A DNA stretch of 64,000 nt from an uncultured Acidimicrobiaceae bacterium. GTDB lineage: Bacteria; Actinomycetota; Acidimicrobiia; Acidimicrobiales; SZUA-35. The notes under the pieces were generated by a model, which was not told where the DNA came from, ran no database searches, and saw only the letters and a list, made by a program, of their open reading frames with translations. Below are positions 9,130 to 16,568 of this stretch, piece by piece (position 1 is the stretch's first letter; the number at the start of each line of letters is the position of its first letter). A program made the position numbers and the translations under genes. The DNA lies in contig CAMYLA010000004.1 of assembly GCA_947259095.1 (NCBI GenBank), positions 162,579 through 226,578 of the forward strand, in the 5' to 3' direction.

Positions 9130-9789
9130 GTGGCAGAAAACTCCTCCGATCCCGAGCGACCGCTCGTGCCTCCCGCCGATGGTCCGGACTGGACCGGGCT
9201 CTCCGATCAGCGGTTGCCGGCAGCGCTCGCCGCGGAATGGGTGGTCCAGCCGACCTGCGGAGGGGTCGTGGTCTTCACCGGTACCGCCCGGGACCACTCG
9301 GTCGGCCGTGACGGTGTCACCCGGCTCGAATACGAGGCATATGAGGAGCAGGTCGTCCCCCGGTTGGACGAGATCGCCGCCGCCGCCCGCCGCCACTGGC
9401 CCGACCTCGGTCGGATCGTCCTGCTCCACCGCATCGGTGAGGTCCCGTTGACCGAGGCCGCGGTCGTGGTTGCGGTCTCGGCCCCCCACCGGGGCGCGGC
9501 CTTCGATGCCGCTCGCTTCGGGATCGACACGCTCAAGGAAACGGTCCCGATCTGGAAGCGCGAGGACTGGTCGGAGGGCACCAGTTGGGGTCGTGAGGCG
9601 CAACACATCGTCGAGGTCGAGCCTGGCCGCCAACCGGTCGCCACCTCCGACGGTGTCGGTGGTCCCGGCTCCGTCGTCGGCGGTGGACCAGGTGTCGGCC
9701 GTGGACCAGCTGTCGGCGGTGGACCAGGTGGCGGCGGTGATGTGGCCGGCGGCGAATCCGCTGCCGGTGCCGCTCCCGATGGTCCGTGA
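9130..9789 (+). CDS. moaE: Molybdopterin synthase catalytic subunit MoaE
   Basis: A 219-aa protein. MoaE receives sulfur from the C-terminal thiocarboxylate of MoaD and inserts it into precursor Z to make molybdopterin. Family features seen are CGGVVVFTGTARDHS, LEYEAYEEQV, HRIGEVPLTEAAVVVAVSAPHR and the catalytic Lys segment VPIWKRE. The GTG at 9130 is the only sensible start; an open frame upstream is the shadow of the opposite-strand gene. The last 50 residues are Gly-rich low complexity, absent from typical MoaE (about 150 aa). The stop overlaps the start of the next gene by 11 nt. No other molybdenum-cofactor gene is nearby. Confidence 0.88.
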   Translation: MAENSSDPERPLVPPADGPDWTGLSDQRLPAALAAEWVVQPTCGGVVVFTGTARDHSVGRDGVTRLEYEAYEEQVVPRLDEIAAAARRHWPDLGRIVLLHRIGEVPLTEAAVVVAVSAPHRGAAFDAARFGIDTLKETVPIWKREDWSEGTSWGREAQHIVEVEPGRQPVATSDGVGGPGSVVGGGPGVGRGPAVGGGPGGGGDVAGGESAAGAAPDGP

Positions 9790-10807
9790 CCTGGCGATCG
9801 ATCTCGGCACGACGTCGATCTCGATCCTGGCCCGGAACCAGGGCATCATTCTGTCCGAACCCTCGGCTCTGGCTCGGGTGGTCGAGACCGGTGAGGTGGT
9901 GGCCGTCGGTTCGGAGGCGGCCAGGATGATGGGCCGGACCCCCGACGGGCTCGAAGCGCTGCGCCCGCTTCGAGGTGGCGCCATCACCGACTTCGAGTCC
10001 GCCGAGGGCATGATCCGGGGATTTCTCCACCGGGTCGGCGTCCGTCGGCTGCACCGACCCCGGATCGTGGTGTGCGTGCCGTCGTTCATCACCGCCGTGG
10101 AACAGCGGGCGGTCCGTGAGGCGGTGTACCGGGCCGGCGCCGCCGAGGTGCAGCTGCTCGGCTACTCCATGGCCGGCGCCCTCGGTTGCGAATTGCCGCT
10201 CGATCAGGCCCAGGGCTCGATGGTCGTCGACCTCGGCGGGGGGACCACCGAGGCGGCCGTGCTCTCCTTGGGGGGCGTGGTTGCGCTCGAATACCGGAAA
10301 CTGGGAGGTCTCGACCTCGACGTCGACATCCGGGATCATCTCCGTCGGCGGCACGGGGTGGACATCAGCCTCGATGGGGCGGAAAAACTGAAGTTCGCCC
10401 TTGGTTCCGCCCTGTCGCCGACCTATCCCCAAGACGATGACATCTCGGCCACGGTGCGAGGTCGCCGGTTGCGAAGCGGCGCGGTCGAGGAGGTCTCGGT
10501 CACCGCAACCGAGGTGGCGGACGCCATCCATGATCGGGTGATGGCCATCGTTGATGCGGTGGTGGCCTGCGTCGGCTGGACCCCGCCGGAGATCGCCAAC
10601 GACCTCATCGGCGCCGGGGTCCACCTGGTCGGTGGGGGAGCGCTGCTCACCGGCATGGCCGAGTGCATCGCAGCCAACACCAGGCTGCCGGTCGTCGTGG
10701 CCGACGACCCACAGCAGGTCACGGTCCGCGGTGCCGCCCGCTGCCTTGGTGTGTTCGGTCGCCTCGAGGGTCTGTTCCTCACCGATGACTCGGCCAGCCT
10801 TCGCTGA
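9779..10807 (+). CDS. MreB-like actin homologue
   Basis: A 342-aa protein of the MreB/Mbl actin-like ATPase family. Seen are phosphate-1 loop IDLGTTSISI, PLRGGAITDFESAEGMIRGFL, phosphate-2 region VVDLGGGTTEAAVLS, EKLKFALGSA and adenosine motif VHLVGGGALLTGM. MreB polymerises on the membrane to guide lateral wall synthesis, but most Actinobacteria grow at the poles and lack it. The usual mreC/mreD partners are not here, and the gene instead overlaps moaE. The ATG at 9779 is chosen because the conserved block begins within four codons. Confidence 0.85.
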   Translation: MVRDLAIDLGTTSISILARNQGIILSEPSALARVVETGEVVAVGSEAARMMGRTPDGLEALRPLRGGAITDFESAEGMIRGFLHRVGVRRLHRPRIVVCVPSFITAVEQRAVREAVYRAGAAEVQLLGYSMAGALGCELPLDQAQGSMVVDLGGGTTEAAVLSLGGVVALEYRKLGGLDLDVDIRDHLRRRHGVDISLDGAEKLKFALGSALSPTYPQDDDISATVRGRRLRSGAVEEVSVTATEVADAIHDRVMAIVDAVVACVGWTPPEIANDLIGAGVHLVGGGALLTGMAECIAANTRLPVVVADDPQQVTVRGAARCLGVFGRLEGLFLTDDSASLR

Positions 10808-10824
10808 GCGACTCGCCCACATGA

Positions 10825-11415
10825 TCAGGACAACAGGTCCTCGGCCGCCTGGCGCACCTGCCAGTCGCGATCGTCGAGGGCCCGCTGAAGTGCCTGGTCG
10901 ACTTCCGGCCCGTCGAAGGGGGCGAGGGCCAGGACGGCCCGGCGACGGACCGTTGCCACGTCGGTGGTGGCGGCGAGCACATGGGCCAGACCGTCTCCCA
11001 AGGCCCCCAGCGCGGCGACCGCCGACTCACGGCACAGGGGGTCGTCGTGGTGGCCGGCCTGCCGACCGAGGGCAACGACCGCACTGGACTTGACCGTTCC
11101 CGCCAGGTCCAATTCGCCGAGGGCGAAGGCCGCGACCTCGCTGAGCTCAGGATCATCGAGGGCGGCGATCAGCTGCTCGGCAACCGCCACCCCGTGTCGG
11201 GACCGGGCCGCCAGTTCCACCGCCCGATATCGAACCTCGGGGGCCGGGTCTGCCACGGCGGCTCGGAGGTGGTCGATCGTCAGTGCGTCGAGGCGATGGG
11301 CTGCCCCGAGCGCCGCCACCCGGACCTCGGGTGCGGGGTCGGCAAGCCCGCCGAGGACGGTCGGGAGGTCACCTGCGTGTCCAGCGATGATGATGATGCG
11401 ACAAGTTTGTGTCAA
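10825..11415 (-). CDS. HEAT-repeat protein
   Basis: A 196-aa protein built of about five or six HEAT/PBS-lyase-type repeats. Recurring units of about 30 residues have the pattern DPAPEVRVAALGAAHRL, DPAPEVRYRAVELAAR, then LSEVAAFALGELD, PLCRESAVAALGAL and RDWQVRQAAEDLL. Such alpha solenoids are usually protein-binding scaffolds; no enzymatic motif is seen. The only upstream start is a TTG at 11415, and the first ten residues (TQTCRIIII) are atypical, so the true N-terminus is uncertain. It is convergent with the MreB-like gene. Confidence 0.7.
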   Translation of the reverse strand: MTQTCRIIIIAGHAGDLPTVLGGLADPAPEVRVAALGAAHRLDALTIDHLRAAVADPAPEVRYRAVELAARSRHGVAVAEQLIAALDDPELSEVAAFALGELDLAGTVKSSAVVALGRQAGHHDDPLCRESAVAALGALGDGLAHVLAATTDVATVRRRAVLALAPFDGPEVDQALQRALDDRDWQVRQAAEDLLS

Positions 11416-11652
11416 AATTGTTACTTTTCTTTGACGCCCAAATCTGGAATGCTGGTACGTGGTGGATGGCAGGACCGCCGATTACGAACGGAGATTGGCG
11501 GACTGAGAAGTGCCTGAATCCGGCTCAAAAAGGGCCTTTCGGGTGGCAGTACACCATGAGTTCTCGAGCGATGAGCAGAGGGCTCCAGAGCGCAAGACTT
11601 AGGCCGAAGCGGCCCAACGAGCGCCCTCAGGGCGAAAGAGTAGGAGTAATCC

Positions 11653-12066
11653 GTGTCACATATGGTCATTTACCGGGGTGTCGATGGCAAGCCGGGCTAT
11701 CACCAAACAGACGACATCCACGATGCAGTCAGCTTCGTCGAGCAGATGCGAAACGAGGAAGGCGTCGAGCATGCGCGGATCTTTCGGTTGGAGGAAGTCG
11801 TCTTCGAGTACCGGCCCTATTACCGGGTCCAGCTGACAGACGCATCCTCGCCGCAGGCGGCATTGGCCGACACCCCCGGGGCGGCCCTTCCCGAGAACGG
11901 GTCGGCGGCCCAGGTCGAGTCCGGCGATTCGCCGGCAGACGAGACTTCCGACGGCACCGATGTGATCGACGCCGCCGATGCCGTCGATGTCGTTGAGGCA
12001 ACCGATGCCAACGGCGAGGTGAAGGCCCAAGCCGGCGGGCCGAAAAAGGGCCTGTTCGGCCGCTGA
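11653..12066 (+). CDS. Hypothetical protein with acidic tail
   Basis: A 137-aa protein I do not recognise. The first 65 residues (start MVIYRGVDGKPGYHQ, then VSFVEQMRNEEGVEHARIFRLEEV) look like a small folded domain with a conserved-looking Tyr-rich strand FEYRPYYRV. The rest is Ala/Asp/Glu-rich and ends in a basic GPKKGLFGR. A good Shine-Dalgarno (taggagtaa) precedes the GTG at 11653. The 237-bp gap upstream is more AT-rich than its surroundings and probably holds its promoter. Cytoplasmic; function unknown. Confidence 0.65.
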   Translation: MSHMVIYRGVDGKPGYHQTDDIHDAVSFVEQMRNEEGVEHARIFRLEEVVFEYRPYYRVQLTDASSPQAALADTPGAALPENGSAAQVESGDSPADETSDGTDVIDAADAVDVVEATDANGEVKAQAGGPKKGLFGR

Positions 12067-12212
12067 CGCCGACGGCCGCCATCAACTGGTGGCTGCCACC
12101 GTTACCTGGTGGCTGTCGCCGTCGGCTGCCCGCCGCCGCACCCACGGTCAAAACCCCGTTTGGAACGGGGCCTTCGACGCGTTTGCGGTGGGCGGAGGCG
12201 CCGGTGGCCGCC

Positions 12213-12413
12213 TCAGGTGGCGATGGCCCGCTCCAGCAGGAACAGGATCAGTAGCGCCGTCGTCCCCAGGACCACGGCCAGCAGGATGCCGGCGATCACG
12301 GTGATGAAGGAAAGCGTGAACAGCGCCGTGACCCTCCGCCACAACGGGATTCTTGCCCGACGACGTCCACCGGAACCGGCCTGCGGCGTTGGTTGTGCGG
12401 TGACGCCGGTCAA
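12213..12413 (-). CDS. Small single-segment membrane protein
   Basis: A 66-aa protein with a basic N-terminal half (GGRRRARIPLWRR) followed by one long hydrophobic stretch (residues 29-60) and a short tail. The basic-then-hydrophobic order predicts a cytoplasmic N-terminus. It is divergent from the Lon-like protease at 12481, with 67 bp between them. No family is recognised; it is called because of its coherent membrane topology and lack of any competing gene. Confidence 0.45.
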   Translation of the reverse strand: MTGVTAQPTPQAGSGGRRRARIPLWRRVTALFTLSFITVIAGILLAVVLGTTALLILFLLERAIAT

Positions 12414-12480
12414 TGGGTTTTCCTCGGACTTTCGCAGGTCGACTGTAGGTTCATTACTGTACGGTCCGATAAGGAGAAAG

Positions 12481-13674
12481 ATGGAGCAGGACGATCACAG
12501 CCTACCCGGCGACGCTTCCGAGGTAGGGGCAACCTCGCCGGGCGCACACCCGGGCGTCGGGCCTCGGTCTCCGGTGATCGCGCCCTACCGTGCCGCCGAG
12601 CTGCAGAGCCGTCGGCTCTGGGTCTGGTCGGCGGTCATGCTGGGCCTCGTCGTCATTGCCGCCATCGTCGGCGGACTGCTGTTGAAGGTGCCGTATGTGG
12701 CGCTCGTGCCGGGGTCGGCAAAGGACACCGAGCCGTTGCTGGCCGTCTCCGGCGCCGATGAGTTCCCGAGCGACGGGGAACTGCTGTTCACCACCGTCCG
12801 GGTTCGGCAACGACCGAACCTGTGGGAATACCTCTGGTTGAAGGTGGATGACGACGCAACGGTCCTGCCGGAGCAGGAGATCCTGGGAGACAGGACACCG
12901 GAGGAGAACCGCGAGTTCAATCTGGCCATGATGAACAACTCCAAGGAGATCGCGGTGGCGGTCGCATTGGAGGAGCTGGGATACGACGCGGTCAAGACCG
13001 ATGCGGTCGTCGTCCAGCAGCTGGTTCCCGACGCCCCGGCCGAGGACATGCTGATGCTCGGCGACTCGATCCTGGCCATCGACGACTTGCCGACCACCAA
13101 CACCGCCGATCTGGTGGAGATCCTGGCCGGCCGGGAGCCGGGCGACGAGGTGGTGCTCTCGGTGCAACGCTTCGGCGACGCCGACCTGCAGGACATAGCG
13201 GTCCGCCTCGACGCCAACCCCGATCGGCCCGAGGACGGGTTCCTGGGGATCCAACCCGTCGATCGACCCCAGTTCCTGAACGACTTCGGCTTCACCGTCG
13301 ATATCGACAGCGGCTCGGTCGGCGGACCATCGGCCGGGCTGGCGTTCACCCTGGCCGTGCTGGACCAGCTCACCGAAGGGGAATTGACCGGCGGCTCCCA
13401 GGTTGCGGTGACCGGCACGATCGGGGCGCTCGGAAACGTCGGGCCCGTCGGAGGGGTACTGCAGAAGACCGCTGCCGTCGTCGACCTCGGGGCCGATGCC
13501 TTCATCGTCCCGGCCGGCCTGGGAGAGGCCGAGTTGGAGGCGATTCGGGCTCGGGCCGGCGACGACGTCGAGATCATTGCGGTCGCCACCCTCGACGAGG
13601 CGCTGGCGGCCCTGGCAGAGCTTGGGGGCGACGTCGGGGCGGTCGAGGAGTACGCCTCGGCCAACGCCAGCTGA
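12481..13674 (+). CDS. Membrane-anchored PDZ / Lon-like serine protease (YlbL type)
   Basis: A 397-aa protein with one transmembrane helix at about residues 48-70, an extracytoplasmic region, a PDZ domain at about 170-250 (LVPDAPAEDMLMLGDSILAIDD) and a C-terminal S16 Lon-type protease domain. The Ser-Lys dyad is intact: Ser284 in VGGPSAG and Lys329 in GGVLQKTAAV. Related proteins (B. subtilis YlbL, mycobacterial homologues) are thought to degrade envelope proteins. The ATG at 12481 follows a clear Shine-Dalgarno (aaggagaaag). A longer open frame upstream has no coding character. Confidence 0.88.
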   Translation: MEQDDHSLPGDASEVGATSPGAHPGVGPRSPVIAPYRAAELQSRRLWVWSAVMLGLVVIAAIVGGLLLKVPYVALVPGSAKDTEPLLAVSGADEFPSDGELLFTTVRVRQRPNLWEYLWLKVDDDATVLPEQEILGDRTPEENREFNLAMMNNSKEIAVAVALEELGYDAVKTDAVVVQQLVPDAPAEDMLMLGDSILAIDDLPTTNTADLVEILAGREPGDEVVLSVQRFGDADLQDIAVRLDANPDRPEDGFLGIQPVDRPQFLNDFGFTVDIDSGSVGGPSAGLAFTLAVLDQLTEGELTGGSQVAVTGTIGALGNVGPVGGVLQKTAAVVDLGADAFIVPAGLGEAELEAIRARAGDDVEIIAVATLDEALAALAELGGDVGAVEEYASANAS

Positions 13675-13880
13675 GTTCACGCCACCGCCCGCCACCGCCG
13701 GCCGGTCCACAGGTGCATTGGGCTTCGGTCCGATCATCGGGATGGCCTCGGCCAAACGCAGTCGTTGCAGTCGATGCAGGGCCATCGATGGCCCGCCACC
13801 CGCCCGCCGGCCCGAGATCCTGCTACCCGAGCCGGTGAAGGTCCAGCACTCGCCGCCTCCGGAGTCGTACGATCGAGGGT

Positions 13881-16475
13881 ATGGCCATACAGAGTGATCA
13901 TGAATTCGCTCCGACCCAGATCGCCCGAGCGGTGTTCCCCACCGCATTTCGAGGCTACGACCAGGATGCCGTCCGTCGATTCCTCAGCCGGTTGGCCGCC
14001 GCGCTCGAACATCAGCAGGAGTACGCCGGACTCGGCGCGTTGGAGGCCAGGACCCCGGCCCACGAAAGGGTCGAAGACCTCGAGGTCGAGATAGAGGACC
14101 TCCGCGGCGAGATCAGGGACCTCGAGCTGGAGCTCGTCCAGCGCTCGGTCGACGGCGGCGGCGATCCGGCGGCCGCCAACGGCGATGCAGTGGCCTTCGA
14201 CGAGCACCGGGCCATCGAGCTGCTCGGTCAGGAGACAGCCCGGGTGTTGGAGTCGGCCCGCTCGGCCGCAGCCGACATCCTCAAGCGGGCCGAGCAGCAA
14301 GCCGTGCTGCTCAAGGCCCAGGCCAAGTCGGAGCTGACCGAGGCCAGGAAGCAGGCCCAGAAGCTGGTGGCGGAGCAGCGGGATGAGATCGGCCAACTGG
14401 TCGAGCAGATGACGGTCCTGGCCGAGGCCGACGCCGAACGGATCACCGCCGAAGCCGACGAGCACAGGGCCGCGGTGCTGGAGGAGTCCTCGAAGGTCTT
14501 GAGCGAGGCGGAGGCCCTGGCCGAATCCCAACAGGGCGACGCCGAGCAGCGGGCAAGGCAGATCGTGGCCGACGCCGAGACCCTGCGCCAGCAGGTGATC
14601 TCCGAGCTCATGGCCGAACGTCGGGAGGCCAAGGAGCAGATGGACCGGATGGCGGCCGCCAGGGACCGGCTCGCAATGTCCTTGGCCGTGGCTCGTTCGG
14701 AGCTCGACGACGTGGCCGACGTGCTGGCCGACGTGTCGATTGTGCGATCAGACGCCGATCGAACCGGCGCCGGCCTCTCCTCCGGGTTCCACATCGACGA
14801 CCGGCGGGGCCAGGACGCCGGCCCGGCATCGATCGCCGTCGAGACCGAGACCGAGGCCGAGAGCGACCGCGATGTCGTGGCTCGTGGGGCGGCCGACGAT
14901 GCCACCTCGATCGACGATGCCACCGCGATCGACGAATCCGATCCGACGGCCACCGATGGCGATGCGGAGAGCATCGATGTCGATATCGATTCTGACGGCG
15001 ACGATCCGGCGGTCGCCGGTGACGAGGGTTCCGGGATCGCCGCTCCGTCGTTCCCCGCCGACATCGCCGACCGCACCGGGTTTGACGAAACGGTGGCCGG
15101 CGAGGGCTCAGCGGTCGATGACGACCTGGTGACCGGTGACGAGGCTGCGCCGGTCGAGGAGGACCCGTCGGCCGAGGAGGACCGGGTGGTCGATCGGGGT
15201 GCGACCGCGAATCTGGATCTGGCGACCGATGATGGAGCTGCGCCGGTTGACGACGGCTCGACGCTCGACGAGGCCGTGGCGCTGGACGAGGCTGTGCCGG
15301 TCGATAAGGCTCTGCCGGTCGATGAGGACGCGGTGGACGATGAGGACGCGGTGGACGATGAAGACGCGGTGCTCGATCAGGACGCAGTGCTCGATCAGGA
15401 CGCGGTGCTCGATCAGGACGCAGTGCTCGATCAGGACGCAGTGCTCGAGGATGTCATCGAGCTCGATCAGGTGCTCGATCTCGATGCCCGGCCGGTCGAA
15501 CCAGATGAGGCGCTCAACCAGCTGCCGGCGGACGGATCGACGTTGTCCCTGGTCGAGGGTTTCACGACCATCGAATTGCATGAGGAGTTGGTCGGCCAGG
15601 TCGGCCGGGACAAGCGTGGCGCCCCGCCCGAGAACGAGAGCGCAAAGGCCACCGCCGAGGTGATGGATCGGTCCGTGTCGACCGCAAACCCGGCCACCCG
15701 AATCTCGATCGGTGACCCGCCGCCGCCCGATGAGGTGATCACGACCGTCGCATCGAGGACCGCCTCTTCTCAGCGGGACCGAACCAGGGGTGACCTCGTG
15801 GTTGGTGACCGCTTCAAGGGGCGGCTCCCCAGGGAGTTCGCAGCCAGAGACCTGGCGTTGAGCAGATCGGGCCCCAACTTCCGGCGCCAGCTCCGGCGGG
15901 CCCTCAACGACGACCAGAGCGACGTGCTCGACCGGCTTCGGGCAGGGCGTGGCTCGATCGAGATCGATGAGCTCCCGGCCTTCGGTGACCAGACCGAACG
16001 GTACCTGGCGCCACTGCGACGAGGTCTGTCCGAGATCGCCCAGGCCGGGGCCAGGGCCGGTGGCCGTCGGGAATTGTCACCGGCGGCGCTCGACAACCTG
16101 GTTCGCCAGCTGGCCCGGTACATCGTGGATCGGGTCAGGGTCCCCACGATCCGGGTGCTCGAGGAGGCACCCGATCAGGACCGGGAGCGGATCCTGGAAC
16201 CGATCCGGTCGCTGTACCGGGAGTTCCGCAACATCGGTCTGGCCGACCTCACCGAGGACGCTCTGTACGAGGCGTTCGCCATCGGCTTGTTCGACTCGAT
16301 CGAGGCCTCGGTTCCGGTCCAGTGGGTGGTGGACCCCCGAAGCGATCCGGACCCGGTCTGCGAGATCAATCGTGGCCGATCCGACCTCGTGAAGGGGGAG
16401 GTGTTCCCCAGCGGACACGCCAGGCCACTGTCCCTTCCCGGTTGTCGATGCCTGGTGATGGCCGCCGACGATTAG
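13881..16475 (+). CDS. DivIVA-like coiled-coil protein with acidic repeats and a phage-head-like C-terminal domain
   Basis: An 864-aa protein with four parts. Residues 1-40 are DivIVA-like (FRGYDQDAVRRFLSRLAAAL), residues 60-290 form a long Glu/Ala/Arg coiled coil, and residues 290-600 are extremely acidic and disordered, including an 18-bp DNA tandem repeat. A globular C-terminal domain of about 200 residues ends in EVFPSGHARPLSLPGCRCLV. DivIVA proteins mark negatively curved membrane at poles and septa. The C-terminus (CEINRG, then GH..PLxLPGCRC) resembles the end of Mu gpF / SPP1 gp7 head-morphogenesis domains, an unexpected pairing. The ATG at 13881 opens directly onto the DivIVA motif. 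Confidence 0.75.
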   Translation: MAIQSDHEFAPTQIARAVFPTAFRGYDQDAVRRFLSRLAAALEHQQEYAGLGALEARTPAHERVEDLEVEIEDLRGEIRDLELELVQRSVDGGGDPAAANGDAVAFDEHRAIELLGQETARVLESARSAAADILKRAEQQAVLLKAQAKSELTEARKQAQKLVAEQRDEIGQLVEQMTVLAEADAERITAEADEHRAAVLEESSKVLSEAEALAESQQGDAEQRARQIVADAETLRQQVISELMAERREAKEQMDRMAAARDRLAMSLAVARSELDDVADVLADVSIVRSDADRTGAGLSSGFHIDDRRGQDAGPASIAVETETEAESDRDVVARGAADDATSIDDATAIDESDPTATDGDAESIDVDIDSDGDDPAVAGDEGSGIAAPSFPADIADRTGFDETVAGEGSAVDDDLVTGDEAAPVEEDPSAEEDRVVDRGATANLDLATDDGAAPVDDGSTLDEAVALDEAVPVDKALPVDEDAVDDEDAVDDEDAVLDQDAVLDQDAVLDQDAVLDQDAVLEDVIELDQVLDLDARPVEPDEALNQLPADGSTLSLVEGFTTIELHEELVGQVGRDKRGAPPENESAKATAEVMDRSVSTANPATRISIGDPPPPDEVITTVASRTASSQRDRTRGDLVVGDRFKGRLPREFAARDLALSRSGPNFRRQLRRALNDDQSDVLDRLRAGRGSIEIDELPAFGDQTERYLAPLRRGLSEIAQAGARAGGRRELSPAALDNLVRQLARYIVDRVRVPTIRVLEEAPDQDRERILEPIRSLYREFRNIGLADLTEDALYEAFAIGLFDSIEASVPVQWVVDPRSDPDPVCEINRGRSDLVKGEVFPSGHARPLSLPGCRCLVMAADD
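15327..15449 (+). repeat. 18-bp tandem repeat inside the DivIVA-like gene
   Basis: About 6.8 contiguous 18-bp units. Two of the form gacgcggtggacgatgag encode DAVDDE, four of the form gacgcggtgctcgatcag encode DAVLDQ, and a partial unit follows. Wobble positions alternate (gcg/gca), so copies are recent but not identical. Expansion or contraction would keep frame and change only the length of the acidic linker. Confidence 0.9.
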
Positions 16476-16568
16476 TGGCTCGCCGATGGTGCGGGAACCG
16501 TTTCGGTTGAGCGTGGATTTGGCCGCCCGATCACGCCGTGGCGGTTTCCACAGCTACGATCGGCGAAG

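Noticed and set aside
12502..13947. 481-aa minus-strand frame
   Set aside because: It is the antisense of the Lon-like protease, which has clear catalytic residues, codon bias and a ribosome site.
15327..15449. CRISPR-like repeat array
   Set aside because: Units are contiguous 18-bp repeats without spacers and lie in frame inside a protein-coding gene.
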